A stretch of DNA of 64,000 bases, taken from contig ML133402.1 of NCBI GenBank assembly GCA_003864495.1, forward strand, positions 1,723,867 through 1,787,866, written 5' to 3'. Made by a program: the position numbers and the translations under genes. How positions within the stretch are numbered: the stretch's first letter is position 1; every line of letters starts with the position of its first letter. Below, piece by piece: positions 35,201-50,200 of the stretch. The DNA is from Nemopilema nomurai (taxonomy: Eukaryota > Cnidaria > Scyphozoa > Rhizostomeae > Rhizostomatidae). The notes under the pieces were generated by a model. The model made no database searches. It was not told the origin of the DNA and was given only the letters and a program-made list of their open reading frames with translations.

Positions 35201-38200
35201 ATCTTATGCCTCTGCTTCTGCCTTACATCTTCGATTGTACAGATCATTTCAGCTAGCGATTGAACAGGAATATTACTTTATTTTTTTTAACTTTGTTTAC
35301 TCTTATGTCCTTAGTAGAAGAAATCAAATAAATAATTAAATTCGCCTGGATTTATCATGAGCAGTTATGAAGTTACTTATTATAGTCGAGCTTAGAGTCG
35401 AAGGTTTTTAAGATTTTTCTAAGGTATTTAGATTAACTAAAGCATTCCAGAAATGGATTTTGCACTTCTAGCCTAAGAACATTTCCCAGCTGTTGAAATT
35501 ATTAAACGTGGCCCATCAACCATTATGCTGCGTGGGTTTCAAGCTTATTCTGGATTTCCCTCTCACGCCCTAGCTTGACAAAACGCTACATTGTCATTAC
35601 TGGCTGTGTGGGAAATCAATCCTAAGAGCCTCTCCTTTGCAGATTACGGTCTCCAAGAGCATGGAAAACAGTTATTTGAATCTTTGTCGTACTCTGGTTT
35701 TCTGAGTGGCTCCACCATCCTACACGCGTGGTCTGTGAATCGTTGGATTGTTGTGGTGATGTTAAGTTAAGTGTTTATATTGGGTTCTCCCGGAGACGCT
35801 GCGTGGTGAGATGTTTGCGCAGGGGTTAAGTTCTCGAGGCGAACAGGAATCGAACTCGATATCTGGATCAGAGTCTTGTCTACGTGTTTTCGTCAAATCA
35901 ATGCTTGGTGTAGCGGAGAAGGATTGCGTCATAGCGGGGGCTGATTCATTAAGAGGGTTTTGAAGTGTTTACGGTGGTTGTTAATAGTCCTAGTGTTTTA
36001 AATAGCAACGAACTGCCGTGGAAAATTTCACTAGTGTCTGATACATTAGAAAGTTGATACCTGATTTGACGTTCTTTCGCTAAGTGTCGAGTGTATATTT
36101 ACTACCCATTTCAGTTTTTTTCTTAACGACAATTTTGTCTACCCGTTAATGTCCATTTTGAGAGAAATCCTGAGAAAATGTTTTCTTTCACAAGCAATTC
36201 ATCGAGTTAGGGCTCACGAAATCATTCTCAATCTTCAACGATAAATAAGTTTGGGGCGGAGACGGTGCAGCCAACATTTTTACGCCAATTATACTAGTGC
36301 TGAAAGCTCCACCTTTTTTAAGTCAAGATTTAAACATGATTTTTAGGATCATTTAAACTATGTTCTGTCTCTTTAAAATATCTTCATCCTCACCAATCAA
36401 AAGTGTCCTAAATGTCTTTTCAGTTCCATTTTCATTCATCAATTTGCTAATTACAATCTAGGCTCATTGATAATCAACAGCAAGGCCTTTTTGGGAGAGA
36501 TTAGGAGCTGCTAGACCTCTGAGTTTGCTCGTTTCTTTTTTGCTAAATTTTTTTATGCGAATGTTAGTGGCAAAGTAAACTAAAGTGCCAATGATCTTCA
36601 TTGCAGCTCGACCAATCTGAACAGCGACATAGTGCCCCGCTCAGCAAGGTCACCGACTCCGGACGAGCTTGGTCCAAATGTGGCCAGAAATTTTATTCGT
36701 GAAGGTGCAGTTTGTTTGTCAACGGTGAGGCAATTCCCTTTTACATACTTCTTGACTATCATGAAGGTACCTTTATTGGCTTTATCGTTCGGAATGAGTG
36801 CCACAATGCTATCTTTCTGGTGCTATCACACTTAAGCGTTTGTCAGCTATTCTCAATTTTCATTATCAAGTATGAGGCTGAGTGCCACAGTGTTCGTTCC
36901 TGGGTCCTTTGCTTTTTACCCTGTGGGTATTAAAAAGTAGTAGACTAATTAAAATTAAAAAGTAGACTAACCCTAAGATGATATATAATAATCAAACCGA
37001 TATTCGGCCTAAAATCCTCGTTATTGGCTTCAGAGAGTTTCTTTTACGAGCTTCATTGTTTGGTTACATTGTTTGTTGTAGTATTAGTTGTCTCTAAGTG
37101 ATGGTTCCTAATCAGTTAACTAGGAAATGAAAGAAAGATGTTTTTTGGCTTCTGATATACAAATCATGGTTACAAAAGGCTTTACTTGCATCTAGAAGAT
37201 AGCTGAAGCATTAAATCCAATGTTCTTACTACTGACTGCTTTTTATTTTTAGGGCGTGTCTTCCTTGAATCGTTACATGTTTTTGTTCAGTGATCTGCTG
37301 CTCATCGCAAAACCAAAGTAAGTTGCATTATCAAATTCTACAGCTTCTAAGTTCATTTCCTATATTGAATTCCTTTTCATACTTAGGCATGATACTTTGA
37401 TATTAACATGTCAGATAAATCTGACATGCGGTGAAGTAGGAATTTCGTACGTAAGTTGCCAGGCATTGAAGAGTATCAGGGTGTCTTTCAGGACGCAATA
37501 GATTGCAAAGTTTTAGCCCATCTTTCCAAACGGACCATTTCATATTGTTCTTCGCGGTAGGAATACCAGTCTTTCAAAAAGACTCTTCTATTCAAAGTGT
37601 CTCTTTAGGTTTAGAGGTGATTTCTGTTTTAATCTCTCACCAAATCGACCAAAAGCCTAACATTTGCAGTCATTTGATCTAGTGTTGCTTGACTAACGGC
37701 AATTAAGAAACAGAAACGTCAGCATCGGTGCACATTCCCAGCAAACGAAATTTCTAAGAAATTGATAAGAAGCAGATTTTTACAAATTCCAAAATTTGAT
37801 GTTCATCAAAATTGACTTTTGAGGAACGGCACTAGTCACCTAGTCATAGAAGGTCTTTGTTTAAGCCCGGCAGTACAAAGCCAATGCAAAACTGAGCAAC
37901 GGTGAAATGTTCGCTCGATCCCAAATCACAAAGGGATGGCTACAAGAACACATTCTTAAGGATCAGTTGTGTTTGTCATTGTGTGTGGCAATTCTTTGAC
38001 TGCAAGCCATTTTAATGCTCTCTGTGTTTGGCCAATTTGGCGTTTGTAAGACTCGGATTTGTAATGAATGAATCAAATATACAGTTGGCCTGTACCGAAT
38101 CGACATTTTATCATCTCAAGACTTAGGGAAGTGATCATTTAAGTAGAACATAAGTACTGTTGTTGTAAGGAGGCGACGCAGTTTACCGAGATGAACGATC

Positions 38201-41200
38201 GAGCTCATTTCCCTGAGCTGTGCATGAAAATCAAGAAGGTATAATTTCGACGGTATGTCTTCATGAATTGGCAATTTCATTTAACCTTCACTGCTTTATT
38301 TCAGTTCCTTCAGTTAATGGTCTTCTAGTTGACTTGGGTTTGCGCTTAGGGATAAGATTTCCAAGCAACTTATGTTGTGTTGATCAAAGTTGCTCATTTA
38401 AAATCTGATTGCACTATTGAGCGTTCAGCAGCATGATAATTCACTACGACCGATGCTTATGTTGGGGCCTTGTAGCGTCCCTCTTTAATACACGAGTCTA
38501 GTAAACAGTAGTATACACATCAAAATACGCACACACCGTGATATGGGGAGAACTCACAACTCTTATTCAACATACATTTTGGATAGTTATTCTTCATTTC
38601 TTGGTTTACCATGTGCTTACCTCTAAGTGGTAGTGCTGCTGCTGCTTGCCAATTTAAAACTGCATTTCACGTTAAACAACGTATTTGACTATGTTTGTAA
38701 GTTTACATCAAGCATTCGACGCAAAAGTTCCCTCCATAAATTTCTTATTTTATTAGTTTCAAGTGTATATTAACTCTAGTTGAAAAGCCTTAATGCACTT
38801 TGCAGGCGAATGCCAATGTTACTGGCAAGCAAGCGAGCCGGCGAATGCCATTTTTTACCGATGCACTTTCATAACCTTGATCGCGAGCTCATTTCTTTCC
38901 CCCATTCTGTAACTCAATGCTGCAATGTTTGATATGCCTCGTAAATGTACGAGCTGATGCCTTGTCATTTTGTGATGTCACGTTTCCTTCAAACGTTTTA
39001 CAGGTCAGGAGCGTCGTTCAAGTTGAAGTTGAGACTACCAGTCAGTGAACTATGGCTACAGACAGCGATTGATGGGGTTTGTGAATCCACTGTCGCTCCC
39101 AACAAATCTTTTGTCATCGGATGGCCCACTGTGAGCTACGTGGCATCTTTCAGGTATGCAGCTTTTCATACCCTCACTCTTAACTATACTCATCACTCTG
39201 TTTGACACTTGGGAGTCTAATCAACCTGAGTAACAGTTCTTGCAAACACCTACACTGTAGTTTATGAGGTACAAAACCAAAGTCATGAAATGAGATTTCA
39301 GGTGCCCAAGGCCGTATTTTATGAAAAAATGCCAGCCTTAAAGTTTTCCAAAGCGAAAAAACAGGAACAAAGCTGATACTTTAGAGTGCTCTTGTAGGTT
39401 TCGAGGCATTGTTTATTTCTAAAATACTTGATAATCGTCTGGGGTGCACCTCTAAGTTCCATCCACAAATTTAGTTAGAGAGATTTCTCCGTTTTTACCT
39501 GTGACGAAGAGCCTCAATATAACTTCGATTCTTCTTTGTGCAAAATGAGTCTTCGTTTGAATATACTGCTTCTGCTGGAAAGGATAACAATTTAAGATGA
39601 TAATCGAATCAGTTGCAACTAATGATTAACTAAGCTTCCGTGCTTACCTTGGCGCAGGAAAGTGTTTGCCCCAGTAAGGCTCTTTTTGAACCTGTTTATT
39701 CAATGCGCGTATTCTAGGCAATATTGTGTGATTCAAGCTAAGGTTGTGGTAAGCAACATAATCTCAACTGCCCATTTAGCATATGACAGCTGATTTACAC
39801 CTAAATGCTCAAAATGCCTGGACCAACCTGAAGAAAATTACAGGCATCTGTTTCTAATGTAGCGGGGAGACCAGCGAGGTCAAATCGTAGGTTACGAAAA
39901 GCTCTCATAAGCGTGCCAATATGAACTCTTATTTCATTTGGTACGCAGTATTAGGTGGTTTATCCTTAATTTAGTTATAAAGTGGGCACTTGTCAGATTA
40001 CCTCCTCTCCAGTTCGTTTTTGCTATTTTGTACGGGCTTCGTAACTAGAAAGGATGCAATCCGACATCAAGTCAGTTGAAAGTCAAAGGACTACACCTTT
40101 CTTTTTTATAATGGACCTACCTCAAGGCCTAGTTCCAAAAGTTCCTTTTTCGTAGACCTCAAATCATCAGATTTTAGTACCAAAAGTTATTTAATAGTTC
40201 CTTAATTTTCACTGCACATCAAATGCCATATGTGAGTATTTTGCAAATGAAAGGAACCGGCTTTTTCGTTCTTGATGCTTGCAGTTATAAAAAAATTTCA
40301 AATCGGAAAGTTCCTTAGGGATTTCGTTTTTAGTAGTATAAGTTCTCTAAATATTTCTGCCTTCTGCATGTAGTTTCCTTATAAAGTGGTTCCTTATAAA
40401 AAAGCGTGTACCTTACAATAAATTTAGATTTTACGAGACACCAGCATTCAAGTCAAGGGATGGCTCAGCCTAAACATATTCTTCCAGAGTTACGTATTTG
40501 CCTTTTTCATCTAAGCTGAAGCTATTAAGCGTGTATGCTGGGTGGGTGTTGGAGACGCACTGATGGGAGAAACTGTGTTATGATAGAGATGTCCTCTGTA
40601 GGTCAAATACCTTTTCCCCTTTTGAACACCACTCAAATCTCATGTTAAAAATTTGCAGATAACGTAGACATTAAGTATTCTCGTTAGCTCACTCGCAATC
40701 GTCCCAAGCATTGTCTCAGTTGAAAAAGGCACAGCAGAATTCTTACAACAGACGATGACCCCCAAATATAATTGTCCAGTTCTTTTCATCCTGCATCCAC
40801 TCTCTATTCTCAATCTTCTTTGGCAAAACTAACCAGATATTTGACAAGGTTTTCTAGTACCATGACAATGAAAAATGACAATGTTTTCTATTAAGTAACT
40901 CAAGCTCCCCCCAAAAGATGGTTTCAATCGCAAATAGCCCCCACTTACCCTGCATCCCTTTCCCATCAATGCTGCAAAATGTGTTTTGTAGATCTTTTTA
41001 TGCACATACAGCAAACTTGCAGTGCAGCCGGGATGGTAATAAGAAGAACTTCCTCAATTTGAGATTCAGCCTTTAGTTTCCAGATTTTGGTAGATTCCGG
41101 CAATTTGTGGTGAATTGTCTTTTCAATTCCATTTTAGTCAGGGTTAATTCCGACGCACTGGATAGTTCGTGAGAAAGTGTCGAAAAGCGTATCTGCTTTC

Positions 41201-44200
41201 TGACACGTTGACTTAAGAAGTTAAGTGTAGTAGCCATTTTGAATGAAGGGGATCAATGCTAAATCGCATGGCGCGTACGTGGTTCCTTTCCTAACCCAGC
41301 CAAGCAGCATTTGTGATTTCAGGAGCATCGCAGTGGAACCAACGTCTCCTGTGTGGAACTGCCTGTAAATTTTTCAGGAATGGCCAGAATGACGTCTTTG
41401 TACTACAGTCAAAATCAAGATTTCTATCCGTTGATAAAAGGAGTAGCAATTTCACGCCAAAAACATAACATTTCAATACACACTATATACACTTAACATT
41501 TCAATCATATAACTGATTTCTACTGAAGGTTTAATTTGTTAGAATAGGTCCACATCAGCAGTTTAAAGAAGAAAAAGCAATATCACATTGTCAAACCAAA
41601 AGGTGGTTGGGAATTATGTGATTTGGAGGATGTGTTACTACTATCTTGAAACTCGCAGCAAAGGAGGTCGTCGTTAGATTTTACTAAGATTGTGCAGTTG
41701 CTGTGAATGTTTTCCCAATACAGGCCTTGAGGCTTCTTAAGCTGCTTATAGAATCATATCTGTTTGGAGTTTCGAGGATAAACTGTCTTTATGTGCTCAC
41801 CATCGATATCTGTTTTATGAGCACATCATCGTGGTTTGTTAAAACCCCCCACCACTAGAAATCACCCCCCCCCTCCCTTGAAAGTGGGTGTAGCGTCAAT
41901 AAGGTCCGAATCGACGGGCATTTTTGAAAGTAAGATCGGGGTGCGTTGGTTTCTTTAATTTTCTGTTGTTGAGTAATATTTGTGTAGGCACCTCTGAGAT
42001 GGCACGTCCCTCATACAAATTGCGTGACCATCTGCTTGATTTGTTTTGCCCTGGGTCAAAGCTATGAAATACACCGAAAGGTCACCGTTTTCTTCGTACT
42101 GATCAAAGAAAAGGTCTTTAGCCCATTGATTACATCTCACATCCTTGCAAGAGGTGCATATCGCTTTATGAATGGAGGGTAGGAGTCAGCATTTTTTGAG
42201 TTAGCCAGTGGACCATAGCAGAGGTTTGAAGTGCACCATTTGATTGCCAAAACGAGGCCTTATTAATTCGTAGTCTGTTCATTTTTTCTATTGAGCACTG
42301 TTGCTCGAAACGCGCCCTTATTGGTTCGGGAAAACACCTCTCACTAAAGGACGTTTCTCATGAAGACTTTCAGCTTGAGCCTAGATTTTCATGCTATGAT
42401 CAAATATTTTTATCCTCCTAAGGAAGGGAACTCAAACCGTGTTAATGGTATTGAAAGATGTTAAACACGTAATCAGCACGGTCTAGATAATAATTGAAAA
42501 TCGAATTGGTTGCCATTTTGAATTACGGTTTGGGCACATCCTTGATTGAAGTCAGAGGCGAATCATCCACCAGATGCGCCCCTTTGCACGATGGCACAGT
42601 CAGAGGAGGATTTATGCCTCGACGTAGTGTTGTTTAGCAGAGTCGCCTTCACAAAGCTGCAGTAAATCAACGTGTGGTGCAAAGGGCTTTGCCGTCAATC
42701 TTCTCTCTCCGCAGTCACCGACTGTCCCTTTGTGCCATGTTGTATGGCAAACAGGGGAGTTTTCCATTGAGCGCGCTGTTAGTTTTAGAAAGAAAAAGGA
42801 ACCAGGGCTCCTTCTAAATCACAAATAACCCATACAATCGACTTTCGAGTATATGTCACGTGACCAAATGACTATTGCTTACGTATGGTATCACATGAAG
42901 TACGCCCCGGAACAAATCTCACGTGATGCGATTTCCTTGGAGGGAAAGTACGGGATGCCTCCGCTGCACAGTATTGGTGACATGGTATTTGCAGCGATCG
43001 CCAAAATCTTCAAATAAAATCTTCTTGCCGGTACACAGAGAAAAGCGTTTTTCCTATTACCACTTCATAAGTTCTGCTGCCTTTCAAACGAAAATGAAGG
43101 AATTCGTGAAAATTTAAACATTATCTCGTATCTCTGGGTGTCAATTTTGTATAACGATTTACTTAATTTCGGATACCTTTTGCGGGCGACCTTTTGTGTT
43201 TTCAAGTTCATTCGCATCAGTTTGTGTAATATTTAGTTGATATTCTCAAGGCTCCACTAAGACGCCGCAAAAAGCACGCCCACGCTCACGTCAATAGAAT
43301 TCTGGATATTAATATGGCTGAGTGTGGATGGGGGCCCGGCTAAATCACTTCTTTTGCCCATTGAAAAGTGCGATTTTACGCCTTCCTGGGTCTTGTTTTC
43401 AGGCTCTTGCCTGTCGCTTTTCCAAACACTGAGGCAGGTTTTCCGGACATCGAGGTCACACAAATCTAGGCTCAATACTCTATTAACCAAGACACATTTC
43501 GCAAGTCATCCCAGAAAACCAGGCCAGTGCCCGACTTTGGCGCAATAGAATCCGGACCAATTGCACGATGAAATAGCGTTGTAAGGGTAGAAGTAGCGTT
43601 GTAAAAGTTTCTGATTTGTAGAAAAGTCACATTGTATTCCCACAATCTAACGTCACGTGTTTGTAGTCTCCGTTTATCATAATCTTGAAGAAGGATCTTT
43701 CTTCTTTTATCTAAAAAAGGAAGCACGATGCTCACCCATTGAGCTTTTCCCTGAATCTTCGGTGAATTTTTTGCCAGGATTTCTCGACAGTGAAAACCTT
43801 TCACGGTAGGTTGCTTGGCACACGAGCAACACTCATATTCTTAAGCAGATTTGAGATCCTTAAAATGCATTAACAAACACAACTGAGTCTGTTTTTGAGA
43901 TCAGAGTGGCTTAAACCTTCAATCTTTTCAGCAGTTAATATTAACAAAAACAAATTTGACCTAACTCGTTTTTGTGTCAGTCAGCTCTAAGGGCAATCCT
44001 TCTCATAAGTGATTTGTCCTGCCTATTGATTTAGCTGTTAATCTATCAAGCCTTGATGTTGGTCATTTACAAAATCTCGTATATCTGACATTATACTTAG
44101 AAAGGTAATGAAGAGAACTGGATATATAACCTTTTTTACAAAAGGGCCACACTTTTGTGGTAAACTTGTTTGCGAAGATAGGCAGAAGTTTGGAGCTAGG

Positions 44201-47200
44201 GTGAAATTGGATGTTGATCCAAAGACTCTCTTTAGGGCCCTTCCCGTGACTTGAACAGGGGCGCTAGAGGACCCCGGAGAACAAAATCAATGAGTTTCTT
44301 TGTCAAACAAGTACCAGTGCAAGAATTTGTTGATCTTGCTGCCGTCGGAACCAATTTATGGATCCTGAATTTATTTTTATGCAGACGAAATATTTCTAGC
44401 ATTTTTGAAGCTTTGTTTATTTTAAAGCGCCATTTGTTGCGAGGGTTTAGACGCTTAGTTCTTTGGGTTTTAGGGTAAGCTTACTACTGCCAAGCTTTTC
44501 CGATTATTTGTCGTCATCAGTGACATTCTTATTAGTAACATGGAGTATCTTGATTTTGAAATAACTTTCCCAATAAATCAACGATTATAATCGTTTATAT
44601 TATAATTTCTTTGGCTATATTGTTTCATTTTTTACCAAACTTCTACGCTGTTGCCTTTTTCCTGAAACAGTAGACCCCTTGTTTTTTCATGACGTTTCAC
44701 TGATTTTCGGTTCCTATGAAAACTTTCTCGTTAATTGAACGAAATTTGCGAGTTGTCCGGCAATGGGTCGCTGATCTGTCTAATGACAATATTCCCTAAA
44801 GGCATTTGGTGATCTTTATTTGCTATTAAGTGCTTAAATTATCAGCAAAAGAATCGCGCAATACAAAAAATGCATCTTTCTTTGGGCCTAGGATAATCTA
44901 TTCGGCGGTGTCTCAGACGAGTATTACAGCAAAAATAAGCAGAACATATTGAAAATCGGAAATAATGGACTTCTGTGTCGGCCTTCTTTATCATTGAACA
45001 GCGTGTTTATATTTTAGATACGTCTCCATTGCAAATAAACAAGGGCGAACAAAGCCCAGTACAATCCGACTCCTGGCAACAATTGTCAATACGCTAAGCC
45101 AGCCACTGTCTTTCCATGTTCCGGAGTTTATACGGGGCATGATTGAAGCGGACGTTAGAGCTTGTTATTGCGGAATTGGGTCATTACTCTAGGCCGCTCT
45201 AAACGAGCGGTTCCATCGTTTCTTGATCGTAGTTTTGAGCCTACGTCGTATGAACGATTCCAGCGATGATCAAGTATTTGAGAACTGTGTATGGAGTTGA
45301 TAAGTTGAGCTTCAACCCCAAATCAGACAGTGACTTCAGGTTTCTCTGTTCTAGCACAACCGAAGACAAGACTCTCTGGTGGAACGTTCTCAAAAAGTAA
45401 GAAATTTTTCTGGCATTACTTTTGTTCCTTGTTGTTTATATCGATTCTATATAAATTCTGAATAGAAAATTCCACGTAGATTTCCGCGTCAATTATCTCT
45501 TTATCTCACTTAATTTTATTTTTCATTTGATAAATTCTCTATTCTTCTCTAAATTTTACCTCATTTAACGCACAATTTTAACCGGCGTATTTTCTCACAG
45601 TGAATACTCTGTTAATTTTAACATCAGACATTTTAGCCAAGATAAAGGGTCAATGTGCGGATAAACTGCCCTCGTCCTTACATCAACGCAGGGTATGTCT
45701 TGCTCCCAGGTCGAAATGGGTGTAATAATCTCTAACCATGTGCTTGCCTAAGTGAGTGCTGCTTTGATGGGGTGCTTCCTTGATGGGGTGCTTCGAACTC
45801 AAACCATATAATGATCTGATCGAACACGTTCATTCATAAGGAAGTTTGCATTTCTGACATCAAGAAACTTGAATGTCATTCATTACGTTATCTAGTGCTG
45901 AAAGGGCTAGGTGCTTCCTGTGTACCTAATCAATTGAATAATAACAATTGTGTTCAAGAATTGACTTGACAGGAATTTTTAGTATGGTCTCGTACTGAAT
46001 TATGCACATCTTCTGTCGCAAAACTAACCTCAAATCCTAAATTAGGCGCTTGAAGTTTTTAGCACAGTGGGCCTAGATCTAAAAAACTGGACACTTTCTC
46101 ACAAAATGTGTCTAGTGAAATCGATGTATCTTGTCACATTGTACCTAATGCCTGCTGTTAAGTTCCTCCGATTCAACGTTTTCTTTACCGAAGCGAACAA
46201 GGAACCGACGAAACGTAATCACAATTTGACTTCCTGGATATTTTCACTCTGAAAGCAATGAAAATGGCGCCAGCAGTGAAAATATTGTGCCTTAAGAAGC
46301 CACCTGACCTTCTACATGGGAATAAGGGGCATTCTTCTTCTGGGAATGACGACATAATCCTTCATGATAGACAATATAATTATGATTAATCTCAGAGGAA
46401 ATTAATCACAGCCATTTCAAGTCGGCGGGAAAGTTTTTAACAAATGATGAGGTGACGTGTATGTACGCCTGTTTCGAATTAAGAAAGGTCGATGAGGAAT
46501 TAACCTTCTTTAAATTGCAACCGCCCTCAAATCAATTTGAATTTGATCTGAGAACAGTAATCTGTGGTTTTGAGAGACAAAATTTTGTGGGAAGTTTATT
46601 TTTCCAATTTAAATATCTACTCATAGAAACCTGCACAGTCGCTTACAAAGTGAACGCTTACCTTGCCCCTCCCTCAACTATTATTTGGCTTCTAACTTTT
46701 ACCCCTCGAGTCTCGCTCCTCCTTACTCTTCTTTCTCTTGTTCCCACTTTAGTCTTTTCTCTAACTATAATTTTGCTTCCCCTTTTTGCCACTGTAGTGT
46801 CGCTTTTCCTGACCCCCATTTATCCCCTTCCTTTTCTCTATTGGCTCTTCTTTGCCCTTCTTATTTGTGTTGGCTGGATTTTGTGATCCCCCATTTGGTT
46901 AGACCCCCCATTTGGTTAGACCCCCTCATTTGATGCCCCCTCTTCTTTGGCTTAAGTCGATTGTATATATTCCACCTGCTTTGTTGTCCATGTTATGTTC
47001 AGTCCAATGATAATAATCAATTCACAGTCCTTGCGTAGACAACGTACATAGTGGTCGGGATTCGATAGCGGGATTTCTCTCCATTAAATAACTTTACACC
47101 CATGACCAGACTGAACAGAACACTATTGCTCAACCTCGGTTTCTGTTTTTGCTATATTCCAAGGAGTTATTCTGAGATGAAAGTAATTACGCATTTCCTG

Positions 47201-50200
47201 CCAGGCTTTTACAATTATTATCAATGGTTACACCGAGGGAAGGTTTGATAAACGCAGCACCCATTTACTGGAATGTCCGCCATTGGGAGTCGTGAAATGA
47301 ATAATGCCTTTCTTGTTCTCACCATCAGTTCGTGTGTACTTTTTATCAGTTTATCTCACGTCTATTTGGCCCTGATCTCGAGTAACATAGTTAGAAAGAC
47401 TGAAAAACAAGAAATAGAATTACGACTTCGTTTCCTTTTCAAGACTTAGCAATTAACGGGTTCTCTCGTTTACTTTAAAGTTGATCTTGATTGCGTTAGT
47501 GTTTCAGGAGAATTGCTGCAATCGTTGCATTGCTTTATTTCATGCCCTCGTGATTTGCACCGATAAAACAGTACCACCATCAAATGATTGCGACACATGT
47601 CTGTATGGAAGCCTGTATCGTTTGAAAGACACAAACGAATCAAACGAACGGGAAAAGAAACTGACATTGCACAAGTAAATTCAAGAAAATTTTGTGTTCA
47701 ATACCAGTTGCACAGAAAATCATACAGCGTGAACGCTCTAGCGACAACAGAGATGATCATCGCGTTTTGAGCATTTTGACACAGGCGATAAAGCTGTTGA
47801 TATTATCAAATGAAAAATTACATCATTATTCGGCCAGTTTAGCTCTGTTTTTCTTACTTCAGCGTTTCTCGAAAAATTGCCACTGGTTGCTGTTTCAATT
47901 TCCGGCTGATCATCTCATTAATCTCTACCATGTTTGATTTCAAGTTGCATCAACGGGACAGTTTGTTTTGCTAGCCGGTGGATATATGTAGGCGTCTTAT
48001 CCACATCAAACACAGAATTACAAGCTAAGCCCGAAGTGGTGATAGGAATCCAAGACGAATTTGTTTTATCCTCTTCTGACAGAGGGTAGAATTCGATATC
48101 TCGTTTCTATCCGCGTTGTGGTACAGGTGCCAAGAAATGAGACGAGCCTCGGTCCCAGTCCCATTCATAGCAAGCAAATGCTATTGGTATCGATTTTTAA
48201 CAAATTATCTTATTTGGGCAATTTTTATCTTCACATTTGGCAAAAATGGACCTTAGAATTGGAATCTTCATGCTGAAGTTCGTCTGTGCCGAAAATGCTG
48301 GCGGCCGTTGGGCTGCGATTTAACCCATTTTAAAATTGAGCTTTTCTTATACATTTTAATGGAATTTTCTGCGGCAAGTTACGGTCAAATCGCGAGAAAT
48401 ATCTAAATATATTCAAAACAGAGTAACTCGCGACCGAAGTGTCCAAACAACATGAATTTTTCAGTATAAAGAAAGTCAAAGATAAAGATTTCAATTCTGA
48501 TAATCATCTTGGGACAGATCCGTAGGTTGCGAGATACAAAATCTATGACGTCAACCCGAATCCTATAGAACTGAGCCGGTGGGTCTTCAAGACAGCAGTT
48601 TACCAGTGCCACAAGGCGCCAGATTTCCCGCCTGTCAGCTATGATATATTAACGCTCAATTTTGGAGGGAAACGGAGCATTACTGAGGATTTTGAACACA
48701 CAGACGGTCGCTGTCCGAATCACCGGTTATCTGAATCAGCCTTCGTAGTTGCTTGTTGTAATAGTCACTTTCCAACTTCCATCAACCACGTTTGTGAAAG
48801 TGACAGGTTGTCTAAGAATCCACTGAGAATTTCTCTCGAGGAAATCCTGTAATTTAGTATTATAATCGCGAATATCCAGAGATTTAAAACTGCTTATGTT
48901 TACTGGGTGCTGAAATAGTAACCACGCAATTTCTTCAATGTGGGTAGAGGATCTTCTTACACATCGTGCATTGCCACCATAATGAGCCACTCTACTTCAC
49001 TGTATTGCTCAAAAGGCACTTTTTGAAGCACTTTTGAAACGGGAAAGGCACTGGTAGAATCATATCGGCCCTTTCTTAATGCTAATGGCAGGCGCAACAA
49101 AACTTGGTTAGTGAACAGAATAGAGAAGCCGGTAGAAGTGACCGATCCGTGCAAGTTTTTCTCGTTAGCTCCTATTGCTGTAATGCCAGATTGGGAAAGA
49201 TTATTACCAAGCTAGAGTTTGCCAAGAAAGCGGGGCCGGGCGATTTATTTAAGTCCCGTTTACTTTTACAACGCTCAAACTGTCTTTGGTTAACCAGTGA
49301 ATTGTTTTTATTTAGACTTTATTTTACTACCTTTTCCTAACCTGTTAGTGTTAGATGCCGAAAACAGTAATGTAATGTATGTATCCCGACTGTATCCAAA
49401 AAGTAGTGTACCCAGACAGAAATGTATCCCTACCATTTTGTAATGCATTCGTCCTTGTAATGTTTCCTTGTTAAATTTCAGGACGATAGACGAACAGCGA
49501 GCAGTTGAAAGTGGGAAAACCGTCCCAATCAGAATCCTCTTCAGAGATTCAACCCAGAAAAACTCAGCTGTATGTATCTTTTTTCTCGTTTTATTCAATG
49601 TTATAGAAATCAATAAAAAGGTGCCGTTATAAAGTGGCCAACTTCTCTCTGGATCCAAGAGGTGCACATTTGGAGCATGTCCTGATTGTTTCGATTTTAC
49701 AGAAATTTTCTTGGTGATTTTTTCCTCGAAGATAGGTTAGATTAGCCTGTGCTCCAGACCCTCTTCCTTCAGGTTAAGGGTCTGGAGCACAGGCTAAGGT
49801 TAGATGTAAATGGAAAGCGGTTCTCTTCGTTCTGATAAACAGATCTTCGTTGCCCATCTACCTTCAAATGATTTACTTATTTTAACTTGTTCTGTTCCTT
49901 TGTCCGTGTCCTGTTTTTTTCTCGGTGAGGTAGCGAATGAATAGATGTTACTTTCTTCTTCATATACCTCCTTCGTTATTGCAGTCAAATTTTTGTGTTT
50001 TTTTGTAATTGTTTTATTCGATAATGAGGTGGATAACTCGCTAACACCCAAAGCCACGAATTACCGCTTGCTGCATGTTAGTCGCCTCCTAAATGTGATT
50101 TGGAAGTAGTCTTGTGTTTATTTCTAGTGAGAGTGCTTGAAACTCCTTCCAAGGGCCCACACCTATTAAAAGAAGTCTATTAAAACAGCCGACACTAGGT

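Larger units (their letters stand above)
25375..36606. other. Longest intron (about 11.2 kb), with a candidate internal promoter
   Basis: It contains the candidate alternative first exon at 28133-28293, the 38-bp minisatellite (30819-31123) and a C12 run (32640-32651). A short hairpin with GAGGGACA arms lies at about 29122-29147. Otherwise it is AT-rich sequence without recognised genes. Confidence 0.5.
45397..49481. other. Intron, 4.1 kb
   Basis: It contains a 16-bp-period duplication (45764-45794), a 280-bp pyrimidine-rich tract (46659-46940) and a 17-bp tandem repeat inside that tract. No gene seen. Confidence 0.5.

Noticed and set aside
35820..35930. tRNA-like words (AATCGAACTC and GGTGTAGCGG) suggesting a tRNA gene
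   Set aside because: The B-box-like word reads on the minus strand and the A-box-like word on the plus strand, and no cloverleaf can be drawn.
46452..46886. 144-codon hydrophobic frame that resembles a membrane protein
   Set aside because: Explained by the pyrimidine-rich tract; the residues follow base bias rather than a helix-and-loop pattern.
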